The notes beneath the pieces are model-generated. The model was not told the origin of the DNA. It was given only the letters and a program-made list of their open reading frames with translations, and made no database searches. A stretch of 54,352 bases of DNA, taken from an uncultured Pseudomonadota bacterium (GTDB lineage: Bacteria > Pseudomonadota > Gammaproteobacteria > Methylococcales > Methylomonadaceae). Positions 16,492-24,860 of the stretch are shown one piece after another. The DNA lies in NCBI GenBank assembly GCA_903848935.1, contig CAINHO010000005.1, positions 1-54,352 of the forward strand, written 5' to 3'. Position numbers and translations under genes: made by a program. Each line of letters begins with the position of its first letter. Positions within the stretch are counted from its first letter, which is position 1.

Positions 16492-18807
16492 TCACCCAAC
16501 CGCTCGCCGTTCATCATACAAAAACCTCTGAAACCCATTAAAAACGTCGCTAATTTCAGCAGGCTTGCCCAAGTCGGCAATCGCATCCGCAATCGAATCG
16601 TGATATTTCAAACGTAACAATTGTGAAAGTTTGCCGCCTTCTAATTCTTCCACGCCAATACTCACATAATGCGACAACACGAAATCCAAAAATACCCGCT
16701 GTTTGCTGTTGAAATGGGTGCTGATAATCACTTTGGCTTTCGTGGCGCGTTCTTCACGGGTCAACGTCGGCAAGGCATACGCAACATGGGCTAACACATC
16801 AAACAAATCACTATTTTCAGCCTCAATAATTTTCTGCATTTCGAGCAACTGCGCGTTGCCGAATCCTTTTTCGGCTAACCCTTCGAGTAACTTTTGGCGC
16901 GTGCTGGGTTCACTCCAAAAACACCGCAACTCGTCTTCATCTTTGAAAAATTCGGGCAACTTGCCAAACAATTCCTCCATGAATTGCTGACCCGACATTG
17001 GCGTGCCGTCCGCGTGCCAAAAACTGGTGACGGTCGTGTGTTGAATGTTTCGCGCTTTACCGTCGGCGAGAATGACTTTGATTTTTTCACGGGGAACGGG
17101 TGGTTCTCTAGGTTCAGACGGTGGCAATTTAGGTTTTGATTCGGGCGGTTCAGATTGTTCAGGTTCACCGTCCCATTCTTTATCTTCAAAATGATGATGT
17201 GCGCCGACAAAATCATAAACACTGAAATAATCTTTGCCGTCATAAAGCCGCGTGCCACGTCCAATGATTTGTTTAAATTCAATCATCGAATTCACAGGGC
17301 GCATCAACACAATGTTTCGTACATTTCGCGCATCCACGCCCGTCGATAATTTTTGCGAAGTCGTCAAAATGGTCGGGATGGTTTTTTCGTTGTCTTGAAA
17401 ATCGGCTAGATATTGCTCACCCAATGCGCCATCGTCAGCCGTCACACGGTGGCAATAATTCGGATCTTTGCTGGTTTTGGTTTGATTGATTAAGTCACGC
17501 ACCAACAGCGCGTGTTCTTGTGTGGCGCAAAATACCAGCGTTTTTTCCTGTTGATTGATTTGCGACATGAACAATTCAACGCGCAGTTTTTCACGCTCAG
17601 GAATGACGATAATTTTGTTAAAGTCCGCTTCGCCGTAAGTTTTACCCGCGACAATTTCACCTTCAACCACCGTGTCATCTGCTGAATAAACGTAATTATC
17701 CAACGTCGATGCCACTTGTTTAATTCGGAACGGCGTTAAAAAACCATCGTTCACGCCGTCTTTGAGCGAATAAATAAACACGGGTTCGCCAAAATAAGCG
17801 TAAGTATCCACGTTGTCTTTGCGCTTGGGTGTGGCGGTTAAACCCAATTGCACCGCAGGTTTGAAATACTCCAAAATGCCGCGCCAGTTCCCTTCATCAT
17901 TCGCGCCACCACGATGACATTCGTCAATGATGATTATGTCGAAAAAGTCAGCGGGATATTGACCAAAATACGGTTCTTCACCGCTCATGAACGATTGAAA
18001 AATGGTAAAAAACAAACTGCCGTTTTTTGGCACACGACCTTTTTTGCTGATTTCACTGGGTTCAATGCGTACCAGTGCATCGTCGGGAAAGGCTGAAAAA
18101 GCGTTGTAGGCTTGATTGGCTAAAATGTTGCGGTCAGCTAAAAATAGGATACGCGGCTGGCGCGTGGGTTCGTTTTCAGATTGCCAATCGGTTAAATTCC
18201 AACGACTTTTAAATAACTTCCACGCCAATTGAAACGCAATGAACGTTTTGCCCGTTCCCGTCGCCAACGTCAATAAAATGCGTTGTTGTCCATTGGCAAT
18301 CGCTTCTAATACTTTTTCGATGGCAATATCTTGATAATAACGCGCTTGAAAATACCCGCCTCGGTCTTCAAACGGAATCGCGGCAAATCGGTCGCGCCAT
18401 GCGTTTTGAATGGAAAATGTCGCGTTCCATAATTCTTGTGGCGTGGGGTAGTTTGATAATTCACCTTCAACGCCCGTGTGCATATCAATCGCGTAAATGC
18501 CTTGCCCGTTGGTTGAATAAGTAAAACGCACCGTCAATTTTCCTGCGTAATCTTTCGCCTGTGCAACGCCTTCGGTGAGCGGATATTTCCACGCTTTCGC
18601 TTCAACAACGGCTAGTTTTGTATTGCGATATTCCAGCACATAATCTGCGCTCAATGATTTACCGCGTTTGCCGCCACCTTCTAAACGTCCGAGCGTAATT
18701 GGATATTCACGGCGAATACGGCTATTTTCAACAACGCCCCAGCCTGCGGCTTTTAATGCGGGATCAATATGTTCGGCTCTGGTTTCGGCTTCGTTCATGG
18801 CTTTCAT
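16492..18807 (-). CDS. hsdR: Type I restriction enzyme, motor/endonuclease subunit HsdR
   Basis: 771 residues. In order: an N-terminal PD-(D/E)XK nuclease (ADYVLEYRNTKLAVVEAKAW near 55-75), Walker A LATGTGKT near 180, the DEAD-like box IIIDECHRGG near 290, helicase motif VI IGRGTRLYD near 514, and an EcoEI_R-type C-terminal domain. It cuts unmodified DNA after ATP-driven translocation, in complex with HsdM2S. The start overlaps mazF by 4 nt (ATGA), so restriction is translated last, after methylase, specificity and the toxin-antitoxin pair. No inactivating change is seen. Confidence 0.93.
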   Translation of the reverse strand: MKAMNEAETRAEHIDPALKAAGWGVVENSRIRREYPITLGRLEGGGKRGKSLSADYVLEYRNTKLAVVEAKAWKYPLTEGVAQAKDYAGKLTVRFTYSTNGQGIYAIDMHTGVEGELSNYPTPQELWNATFSIQNAWRDRFAAIPFEDRGGYFQARYYQDIAIEKVLEAIANGQQRILLTLATGTGKTFIAFQLAWKLFKSRWNLTDWQSENEPTRQPRILFLADRNILANQAYNAFSAFPDDALVRIEPSEISKKGRVPKNGSLFFTIFQSFMSGEEPYFGQYPADFFDIIIIDECHRGGANDEGNWRGILEYFKPAVQLGLTATPKRKDNVDTYAYFGEPVFIYSLKDGVNDGFLTPFRIKQVASTLDNYVYSADDTVVEGEIVAGKTYGEADFNKIIVIPEREKLRVELFMSQINQQEKTLVFCATQEHALLVRDLINQTKTSKDPNYCHRVTADDGALGEQYLADFQDNEKTIPTILTTSQKLSTGVDARNVRNIVLMRPVNSMIEFKQIIGRGTRLYDGKDYFSVYDFVGAHHHFEDKEWDGEPEQSEPPESKPKLPPSEPREPPVPREKIKVILADGKARNIQHTTVTSFWHADGTPMSGQQFMEELFGKLPEFFKDEDELRCFWSEPSTRQKLLEGLAEKGFGNAQLLEMQKIIEAENSDLFDVLAHVAYALPTLTREERATKAKVIISTHFNSKQRVFLDFVLSHYVSIGVEELEGGKLSQLLRLKYHDSIADAIADLGKPAEISDVFNGFQRFLYDERRAVG

Positions 18808-19136
18808 TCAAAAATCGGGGCTAACTTTGCTAACACTTCCACCATAATCGATGGCGGGACACTTTCGAGTTTTCGGGCGTGACGTGAATTTAAATCCAAT
18901 GCACGCGGTTGGTCGCATCGAATAACCCCCGTCGTATTTGTTCCTGTTCCCATCAACGAAACTGCAAAACCCGCCGTGCGAGCATAATTACCGCCGCTCG
19001 TAATGGGCAACACTACTGGGATTTTCGTCATACGATTGAATGCCACAGGTGAAACCACTAAAACAGGTCGTGTGCCTTGTTGTTCACCGCCAGAAGTCGG
19101 GTCAAGCGAAACCAAATAAATATCACCGCGTTCCAT
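18804..19136 (-). CDS. mazF: MazF/PemK-family endoribonuclease toxin
   Basis: 110 residues with MazF hallmarks: RGDIYLVSLDPTSGGEQQGTRPVLVVS at the N-terminus, the TGVIRCDQPRALD segment carrying the active-site region, and a C-terminal VLAKLAPIFE. Such toxins cleave mRNA or tRNA at short motifs. The start shares one base with the mazE stop (TAATG) and the end overlaps hsdR by 4 nt, so it is embedded in the hsd operon. Confidence 0.92.
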   Translation of the reverse strand: MERGDIYLVSLDPTSGGEQQGTRPVLVVSPVAFNRMTKIPVVLPITSGGNYARTAGFAVSLMGTGTNTTGVIRCDQPRALDLNSRHARKLESVPPSIMVEVLAKLAPIFE

Positions 19137-19393
19137 TACAACAACTCCGCGCCAACGGGCTTGGCGTTTAACCAGTTGGAATCTTCTGCACTTAACTCCG
19201 CCGATTCATCACATTGCGCCAGTAATTCTTCTAAGCTGTAACGCGGTTTAGTTTGTGGTTCAATCCATAACCGTCCGTTTTCAATCGCAATGCCAACGAT
19301 TGAACCCGTGCTTAAATGCAAAACGTCTAAAATTGCAGGCGGAACAGCTAACATCACCGAGCCACCGACTTTACGAAGATTGGTTGTGTACAT
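19136..19393 (-). CDS. mazE: MazE/AbrB-type antitoxin
   Basis: 85 residues from ATG at 19393. The longer frame starts in the hsdS-mazE gap and has no family similarity. The N-terminal swapped-hairpin AbrB domain is clear (TNLRKVGGSVMLAVPPAILDVL ... IVGIAIENGRLWIEP), followed by an acidic tail that would wrap MazF. It lies 49 nt after hsdS; GAGG is about 10 nt upstream of the start. Confidence 0.88.
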   Translation of the reverse strand: MYTTNLRKVGGSVMLAVPPAILDVLHLSTGSIVGIAIENGRLWIEPQTKPRYSLEELLAQCDESAELSAEDSNWLNAKPVGAELL

Positions 19394-19442
19394 AAAAAAA
19401 CCGCCTCTTGTTATATTAAAATAAAACTTAATCCTAGCAGTT

Positions 19443-20645
19443 TCACAATTCCCCCGCAAACGCCCGATGCAACAACGCTTTTTTCAGTTCATCGAGGGCG
19501 GCAATCTTGCGCGAATAGAGGGCTTCGAGGCGTTGTGTTTCAGTACGAAAAATATCTAGTTTCACAACAATTTCTTTTTGCTCATCGACTGGTGGTAATG
19601 GAATTTGAAGATTCGAGAAAAATCCCAGACTCAAATTTGCCCGTGCATTGTCAACTTCATTGTCATGCAATACTTCACGAAAAACAGGTGAATTTAGTAA
19701 ATGAGATAAATAGGAATTATGAAGTAATGTAGGTTCGCAACGGATTAAACAAACGGCTTGATTTATATTTGCTATCGCATCTATATCAAATATAGCTGTT
19801 CGTCCAATTGATGCACCAACAATGTTAGTCAGTACATCGCCTTTTTGCAGAATTGATTTTTTCTCTTTTTCGTTAAATTTCCACTCTACATACTTTGGTT
19901 TGCTTAGTAATAATCGATACTCACCAACATTTTCACTGGTGACGAACAAAACAGCTTCATCTTCAACATAATCGATTCCTTGCCACTTGGGAGAAGAACC
20001 TTTTGTAATTTTTTGACATAAATCCCCCAGTTTTTTCTCCTCCCAACCTTCGCCCCGTTTAGAAAAAACCTCATTCAAATGACTTTCAAACAAAGCGCGT
20101 GCATTTTTTAGATTTTGCTGGGCGTTGGCTTTTGCGGTGGCGATGCTTTCAAAGGCTTCGTCGAGAAGGGTGACGAGACGTTTTTGTTCGGGGAGTGGTG
20201 GAAGTGGGATTTTTTGCGCTCTTACTTCGGCATCAGTTACCGCTGGATAACTTGCACCTTTTTGAAGGTTCTCCATTTGCTCCATAAAATCATTGGAAAA
20301 TAACCAATAAAATACAAAACGATGATGGATTTCATTTTTAGGTCGTAAAACAAAATAACCAGTGCTACAAACTTGATTATTTAAATGCTCTGGCACAATA
20401 GCAATTCGTTGTAATGTTGGGCGAACCGTTGCAAATAAAACGTCATTTTCTTTTATGAGTCGTCTGGCTCTGCTTGGCGCGTCTTTTCCTTTTAGAAACT
20501 GAGTTTGTTCAATTTCAAATGTCGTATTAGAAACACTGGAAACATCAACATAATTAAATTCCGTTTCTGGTAATTGAAGCGGGTTGATTGTTTCTGTTTT
20601 CTGGAGAATTTCACCAAGCGTTTTAATTTCCCAGTCTGCTTTCAT
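19443..20645 (-). CDS. hsdS: Type I restriction-modification specificity subunit HsdS
   Basis: 400 residues with the usual two target-recognition domains (about 1-150 and 205-355). Each ends in the conserved spacer region: PLPPLPEQKRLVTLLDEAF near 150-168, and PLPPVDEQKEIVVKLD near 353-368. The coiled-coil spacers (AKANAQQNLKNARALFESHL; RKIAALDELKKALLHRAFAGEL) have the typical family sequence. HsdS sets the bipartite DNA target for the HsdM methylase and HsdR. The target cannot be read from sequence alone. The start overlaps hsdM by 4 nt. Confidence 0.93.
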   Translation of the reverse strand: MKADWEIKTLGEILQKTETINPLQLPETEFNYVDVSSVSNTTFEIEQTQFLKGKDAPSRARRLIKENDVLFATVRPTLQRIAIVPEHLNNQVCSTGYFVLRPKNEIHHRFVFYWLFSNDFMEQMENLQKGASYPAVTDAEVRAQKIPLPPLPEQKRLVTLLDEAFESIATAKANAQQNLKNARALFESHLNEVFSKRGEGWEEKKLGDLCQKITKGSSPKWQGIDYVEDEAVLFVTSENVGEYRLLLSKPKYVEWKFNEKEKKSILQKGDVLTNIVGASIGRTAIFDIDAIANINQAVCLIRCEPTLLHNSYLSHLLNSPVFREVLHDNEVDNARANLSLGFFSNLQIPLPPVDEQKEIVVKLDIFRTETQRLEALYSRKIAALDELKKALLHRAFAGEL

Positions 20646-22102
20646 AACAACGCCCGAATCTTTGTTAAAACGTTTGCGCTTTCAGCATCTAACGCCGTAA
20701 TTTCGTCCATAATTTCAAGCGGACTGCGATGGATGATTTCTTCGCCGCCGTCAGGATTTTTCACCGACAAATCGAACGTCGTTTTATCAATATCGGCAAC
20801 GTCAACGCGCCAGCTTTTAGGCGAATCAGCAAAGGTTTTTTGCAACTCGATAAAGTCCACAAGGTCAGCATCATTGAGCGGATTGGTTTTGCCCATGTTG
20901 CGCCCAACGTCGAGCGAGTAAAACCAAACGTGTTGCGTCGGTGCGCCTTTTTCAAAAAACAGCACGACGGTTTTTACGCCTGCGCCTTGAAATGTACCAG
21001 ACGGACAATCTAAAACGGTGTGCAGATTACAGCTTTCGAGTAGTAATTTTCGCAAACTGACTGAGGCGTTATCGGTATTTGAAAGAAAGGTGTTTTTAAT
21101 GACGATGCCAGCACGTCCGCCAGCTTTAAGCATTTTGATAAAATGTTGCAAAAACAAAAACGCGGTTTCACCTGTTTTGATGATGAAGTTTTGTTGAACT
21201 TCTTTGCGTTCTTTACCACCAAACGGCGGATTGGCAAGCACCACATCGAAACGGTCTTTGTCTTGAACGTCGGCGAGATTTTCAGTCAACGTGTTAGTGT
21301 GAACGATATTCGGCGTTTCAATGCCGTGCAAAATCATATTCATAATGGCGATGACATACGCCAGCGATTTCTTTTCTTTGCCGTAGAAGGTCGATTCTTG
21401 CAGGGCTTTCAAATCGGACGTGGTTAAATTTGGTTGTGCTTTGAGATAATCGAACGCTTCACACAAAAAGCCTGCCGAACCCACCGCACCATCATAAACA
21501 CGGTCGCCAATTTTGGGTTTGACCACTTGCACAATGGCGCGAATTAACGGACGGGGCGTGTAATACTCGCCGCCATTTCGCCCTGCGTTGCCCATGTTTT
21601 TAATCTTCGCTTCGTACAAATGCGACAACTCATGCTTTTCAGTTTGCGAACGAAAACGCAACTCGTCGATGTGGTCAATAATGCCGCGTAAGTTGTAGCC
21701 GCTGTGAATTTTGTTTTTGATTTCGCTGAAAATCTGCCCGATTTTATATTCGATGGTGTTGGCGTTATCGGCTTTTTGTTTGAAGTCGTGCAAATACGGG
21801 AATAATTTACGGTCAACAAAGTCGCGCAAATCATCACCAACCAAGGCTTTGTTGTGGTCAATGTTGCCGTTTTCGTCTTTCGGTGCAGCCCAACTTTCCC
21901 AGCGATAAGGTTCATCGAGAATGAAGTTATACGGTTTGCCTTCTAATGCGGCTTCGTCGGCTTTGTCTTGTTCTAAACCGTCGAGATATTTTAGAAATAA
22001 CAGCCACGAGGTTTGTTCGGTGTAATCGAGTTCAGTCGTACAGCCCGCCTCTTTCCATAAAATATCGTCGATGTTTTTAAACGCTTGCTCAAATGATGCC
22101 AT
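20642..22102 (-). CDS. hsdM: Type I DNA adenine methyltransferase subunit HsdM
   Basis: 486 residues. An N-terminal helical HsdM domain (FKNIDDILWKEAGCTTELDYTEQ) is followed by the methylase domain. That domain has the SAM-binding motif near 204-213 (YDGAVGSAGFL; the leading Asp-Pro of the consensus is Asp-Gly here) and the catalytic N6-adenine motif NPPFG near 288. GGEYYTPRPLI just upstream of motif I is characteristic. It is the first gene of the minus-strand operon. No good Shine-Dalgarno sequence lies before the ATG at 22102. Confidence 0.93.
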   Translation of the reverse strand: MASFEQAFKNIDDILWKEAGCTTELDYTEQTSWLLFLKYLDGLEQDKADEAALEGKPYNFILDEPYRWESWAAPKDENGNIDHNKALVGDDLRDFVDRKLFPYLHDFKQKADNANTIEYKIGQIFSEIKNKIHSGYNLRGIIDHIDELRFRSQTEKHELSHLYEAKIKNMGNAGRNGGEYYTPRPLIRAIVQVVKPKIGDRVYDGAVGSAGFLCEAFDYLKAQPNLTTSDLKALQESTFYGKEKKSLAYVIAIMNMILHGIETPNIVHTNTLTENLADVQDKDRFDVVLANPPFGGKERKEVQQNFIIKTGETAFLFLQHFIKMLKAGGRAGIVIKNTFLSNTDNASVSLRKLLLESCNLHTVLDCPSGTFQGAGVKTVVLFFEKGAPTQHVWFYSLDVGRNMGKTNPLNDADLVDFIELQKTFADSPKSWRVDVADIDKTTFDLSVKNPDGGEEIIHRSPLEIMDEITALDAESANVLTKIRALL

Positions 22103-22283
22103 TTAGTCTGTTTTTTTATAAGTTAGTTTCGGTTGGTCATTATAACGTTATCAAACGTAATAGGCGTTTGTTCACGATGCCGCGCAACCTATCTAAATCA
22201 CTAACTTTAAGCGTTTGCCATGCGGTCATCATACTGTGTTAAACCGCTTTGTATTCAATTCCTGCGGTCACTACAAGACAATA

Positions 22284-22318
22284 AAAAACCCATCAAGTCA
22301 TATAACTTATGGGATTTT
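22284..22318 (-). terminator. Probable terminator after tRNA-Arg
   Basis: AAAACCCAT pairs with ATGGG(A)TTTT, with inner AAGT/ACTT, ending in a T-run on the minus strand about 35 nt past the tRNA 3' end. The remaining bases 22103-22283, upstream of hsdM, show nothing else that I can support. Confidence 0.65.
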
Positions 22319-22352
22319 GGACTTTTTTGGACTTGGTTGGATGCTTGTATTG

Positions 22353-22426
22353 CGCCCCGAAGCGGAATCGAACCACTGACCTATCCCTTAGGAGGGGATC
22401 GCTCTATCCTACTGAGCTACCGGGGC
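22353..22426 (-). tRNA. tRNA-Arg (anticodon CCU)
   Basis: A full cloverleaf on the minus strand: acceptor GCCCCGG paired with TTCGGGGC (one G-U), D-arm TAGCTCAGTAGGATAGA, anticodon stem ATCCC/GGGAT with loop CTCCTAA giving anticodon CCU, and T-arm GGTTCGATTCC. It reads AGG codons. The genomic 3' end continues GCAATA, so the CCA tail does not appear to be encoded. Confidence 0.93.
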
Positions 22427-22470
22427 TGGCAAAGCAGAAGTTTACCATAAATGAAACGAGGAATTATGCG

Positions 22471-22965
22471 TTAAACGGAAACGAAGGTATTGGTTTGAAA
22501 ATCACTAATAACCGCACCGTCACGCCCATAACTGGTGACGTTTTCAGATTTACCTTTAAGAATATGCAGCGTGCGTTTGTTATTTCGCGCCAACATTTCG
22601 ATGCTCGCGCCATTTTGTTCATTCAAATTTTTACAGGCAGTGCATAACGCCATCAGCTGTTCCCAATTCGCTTTGAGCGTATCGGGCGATAAATTCGCAA
22701 TCGTCGCCATTTGAAAATAAGCGTTAATGCCAATTTGCGAATGCGGCAATTGTTCTGCCGCTAAAATCTGTTCTAACTGCTTGTTGAACAAATCCAATTG
22801 TGTAACTAAATCCCGTTTGTTACCCGCAACCGCGCTGATAAAGCCCGATTGCGGGGTGCGAACTAAACTGTCCGCCTCTTGATTTAGTTGCTGAAAAAGT
22901 CGTTGCGTCAGCTGTAACGCATTACTCATTAACTGCTCTGCAATTGGAAAGGTATGTTCAATCAT
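22471..22965 (-). CDS. flgN: Flagellar export chaperone FlgN
   Basis: 164 residues, mostly helical. The conserved C-terminal block is clear (NEQNGASIEMLARNNKRTL followed by HILKGKS and YGRDG). FlgN keeps the hook-filament junction proteins FlgK and FlgL export-competent; both are encoded 9-10 kb away in this window. It lies 22 nt downstream of flgM and is probably cotranscribed from the sigma-28 promoter at 23346-23372. Confidence 0.9.
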   Translation of the reverse strand: MIEHTFPIAEQLMSNALQLTQRLFQQLNQEADSLVRTPQSGFISAVAGNKRDLVTQLDLFNKQLEQILAAEQLPHSQIGINAYFQMATIANLSPDTLKANWEQLMALCTACKNLNEQNGASIEMLARNNKRTLHILKGKSENVTSYGRDGAVISDFQTNTFVSV

Positions 22966-22987
22966 AAATTAGCTCTCGCCTCATAAA

Positions 22988-23308
22988 TCAATATATCCAA
23001 GATTGAATCATTTTCGCGGCAATCCGGTCAGGATTGATTTCGTAAGTGCCGCTCTCAATCGCGTGTTTAATCCGCGCTAATCGTGCCGCATCAACGTTAG
23101 ATACCGTAGATGATTCAACGCTGTTTGTAATGTTCAACACAGTGTTTGTAATTTTTACACTGTCACTTCTTACCACCGCTTTCGTTTCTGATGTTTTCGC
23201 TTCCGATAACACCTGCGTGAAACCGCCGTCGTTGACCGCGTTGTTTTTGGGTGAATTTTTGTACGAGGCAGAAATCCCCGCTCCGTTTTTAATCAATTCG
23301 ATAGCCAT
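22988..23308 (-). CDS. flgM: Anti-sigma-28 factor FlgM
   Basis: 106 residues. A Ser/Thr/Asn-rich, poorly ordered N-terminus is followed by the FliA-binding helices near 74-106 (ARLARIKHAIESGTYEINPDR, IAAKMI). FlgM holds FliA until the hook is complete and FlgM is exported. AAAGGAG lies about 6 nt before the ATG. Its own promoter is a sigma-28 match, giving the usual autoregulatory loop. Confidence 0.92.
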   Translation of the reverse strand: MAIELIKNGAGISASYKNSPKNNAVNDGGFTQVLSEAKTSETKAVVRSDSVKITNTVLNITNSVESSTVSNVDAARLARIKHAIESGTYEINPDRIAAKMIQSWIY

Positions 23309-23345
23309 GCCGAGCTCCTTTAAGTTGTCTGTATGATAGACACTC

Positions 23346-23372
23346 GTATCGGCAAGGCAAAGAAATTCTTTA
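23346..23372 (-). promoter_or_regulatory. Sigma-28 (FliA) promoter of flgM-flgN
   Basis: Reading the minus strand: TAAAGAAT, 11 nt, GCCGATAC. This agrees closely with the FliA consensus TAAAGTTT-N11-GCCGATAA and lies about 40 nt upstream of the flgM start. Confidence 0.88.
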
Positions 23373-23405
23373 ACTCAAATGACACAATTATCCTGTATCA
23401 CGTTG

Positions 23406-24098
23406 TTATTGCGACACACTTACCTGCCCAGAATCAATCACGGTAGCGTTAATAATACGTTCCGAATTTTGATTCTTAACGCGAATCATCTGCCCGCGAC
23501 TGCCATCAGATTGAGCAATACCATTCATTTTAATTGCAATACCTGACCGATCTGACGTAATCATGACGCGCTCGCCGCGCTTCACCAATTTCGGCTCGAC
23601 AAAATCTTTCAGCACCACCACCGTTCCAACAGATAACGTTCGAATGGCTTGTTTATTCAGTACCTGCGTGATCTGCGTCAAATAATTACCATGCAGTTGC
23701 GACACATCTTTTCGCGCCAACGTTATTTGTCGTTCCGTCACCGCTTCGCCACTTTGTAATGGCTGCGTCAAAATCACCACCTGTTCAAATGGCGTAATCG
23801 TAGCGGGGACAAAAATCGCCCATTTCTTACCGACATTACAACGCACGTTAATTGACGAACGTCCGGTTTTGAGTGGATTCGCGGTAAAGGCTTGAATCGG
23901 TTGTGAACATAACGGTAAATTCAAGCGATCCATTAACGGCACTAAGGTGATTTCATATTCCGCCGTCGTGTTGATATTTTGGGCAACATAACTTTTAACC
24001 GCTTCATAAATAGATTCATGCGTTTGCCATTGTGACTCGGCATGAGGTGCGTTCATTGTCATGAAAACGCTGGCAAAAACTAGCATCAATCTAATCAT
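23406..24098 (-). CDS. flgA: Flagellar P-ring assembly chaperone FlgA
   Basis: 230 residues with an N-terminal signal peptide (MLVFASVFMTMNAPHAESQ), so periplasmic. The C-terminal SAF-type domain is recognisable (VVILTQPLQSGEAVTERQITL; VGTVVVLKDFVEPKLVKRGERV; GRGQMIRVKN-like RGQMIRVKNQNSERIINATV). It assists FlgI polymerisation around the rod. It is divergent from flgB, and its promoter is the sigma-54 match at 24143-24158. The downstream flgM has its own sigma-28 promoter. Confidence 0.92.
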   Translation of the reverse strand: MIRLMLVFASVFMTMNAPHAESQWQTHESIYEAVKSYVAQNINTTAEYEITLVPLMDRLNLPLCSQPIQAFTANPLKTGRSSINVRCNVGKKWAIFVPATITPFEQVVILTQPLQSGEAVTERQITLARKDVSQLHGNYLTQITQVLNKQAIRTLSVGTVVVLKDFVEPKLVKRGERVMITSDRSGIAIKMNGIAQSDGSRGQMIRVKNQNSERIINATVIDSGQVSVSQ

Positions 24099-24142
24099 AA
24101 AGGTCGGTCAATTCGTTAATGTAATCGCTTTGCATTTTATAA

Positions 24143-24158
24143 AGCAGATTCAATGCCA
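24143..24158 (-). promoter_or_regulatory. Sigma-54 promoter of flgA
   Basis: The minus strand reads TGGCATTGAATCTGCT: the -24 TGGCA and -12 TGCT are at the consensus spacing (TGGCAC-N5-TTGCW). It lies about 45-60 nt upstream of the flgA start. Confidence 0.82.
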
Positions 24159-24410
24159 GAAAATAAATTTAACCAGATGGGTGCGATAAATTCATGCGTT
24201 CACGCAAAATTGTGTGAGTTTGTCACACCTACTTTTTTGTGATTTCCATTTCTTTCGGCAATTTTTTGACGCACGCCTTTCACCGCCAATGTCAAAAATA
24301 GCGAATTTTCCTAAAATAAAGTCTTAACTTTAAACGTTTTTTGACGATAACCCGAATGACGAGAAGTGCCAAAAATACTAACCATCTGATTTTTATTGGT
24401 TAAATGTTGC

Positions 24411-24426
24411 TGGCATATAGCGTGCT
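24411..24426 (+). promoter_or_regulatory. Sigma-54 promoter of the flgB operon
   Basis: The plus strand reads TGGCATATAGCGTGCT: -24 TGGCA and -12 TGCT at consensus spacing, about 40 nt upstream of flgB. It implies class II/III control of the whole flgB-L run by RpoN. Confidence 0.85.
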
Positions 24427-24464
24427 TTTATATTGAGTACGAAAACATTTTAGGAGTCATGAAC

Positions 24465-24860
24465 ATGGCAATTAGTTTTGATGCGGCGCTGGGTAACAGC
24501 CCGAAAATCTTGGCATTGCGTGAGAAACGCGGTGAGATTTTGGCGGCAAATTTAGCCAATGCAGATACGCCAAATTATAAAGCGCGGGATTTGGATTTTT
24601 CGCACGTTTTGAAGAAAACGATGCCCGAGCCAACGATCTTAGCGCATACGAACCCCGCGCATTTTGCACCTCAACAACCGTTCTTGGGCGCACAATTGAA
24701 ATATCGCAATCCAAATCAAGTTTCACTCGACGGCAACACTGTTGAAGAACACATTGAACAAGCGAAATATGCTGAAAATTCTTTGCAATATCAAGCCAGT
24801 TTGCAATGGATTGGAGGCGACTTTAAAGACTTAACATCTGCAATCATAGGGCAAGCCTAA
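24465..24860 (+). CDS. flgB: Flagellar proximal rod protein FlgB
   Basis: 131 residues from ATG at 24465, which is 8 nt behind AGGAG; an ATG two codons earlier is only 2 nt away. The start MAISFDAALG is usual for FlgB. The rod-protein motif ILAANLANADTPNYKARDLDF sits near residues 25-45, and the C-terminal helical segment ends in LTSAIIGQA. It builds the base of the rod in the periplasm and is exported by the flagellar type III system. Its stop shares a base with the flgC start. Confidence 0.93.
   Translation: MAISFDAALGNSPKILALREKRGEILAANLANADTPNYKARDLDFSHVLKKTMPEPTILAHTNPAHFAPQQPFLGAQLKYRNPNQVSLDGNTVEEHIEQAKYAENSLQYQASLQWIGGDFKDLTSAIIGQA

Larger units (their letters stand above)
24099..24464. 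other. Divergent flgA/flgB regulatory region
   Basis: 366 bases without a gene. It holds two divergent -24/-12 (sigma-54) promoter matches, listed separately. Between them the DNA is AT-rich and would be the place for upstream activator sites (an FleQ/FlrC-type activator is inferred), but no site can be named from sequence alone. Confidence 0.6.

Noticed and set aside
20925..22102. hsdM motif I change (DGAVGSAGF instead of DPxxGSGGF) as a sign of an inactive methylase
   Set aside because: The Gly-containing variant fits a known subgroup of HsdM, the catalytic NPPFG is intact and the frame is complete, so inactivation is not supported.
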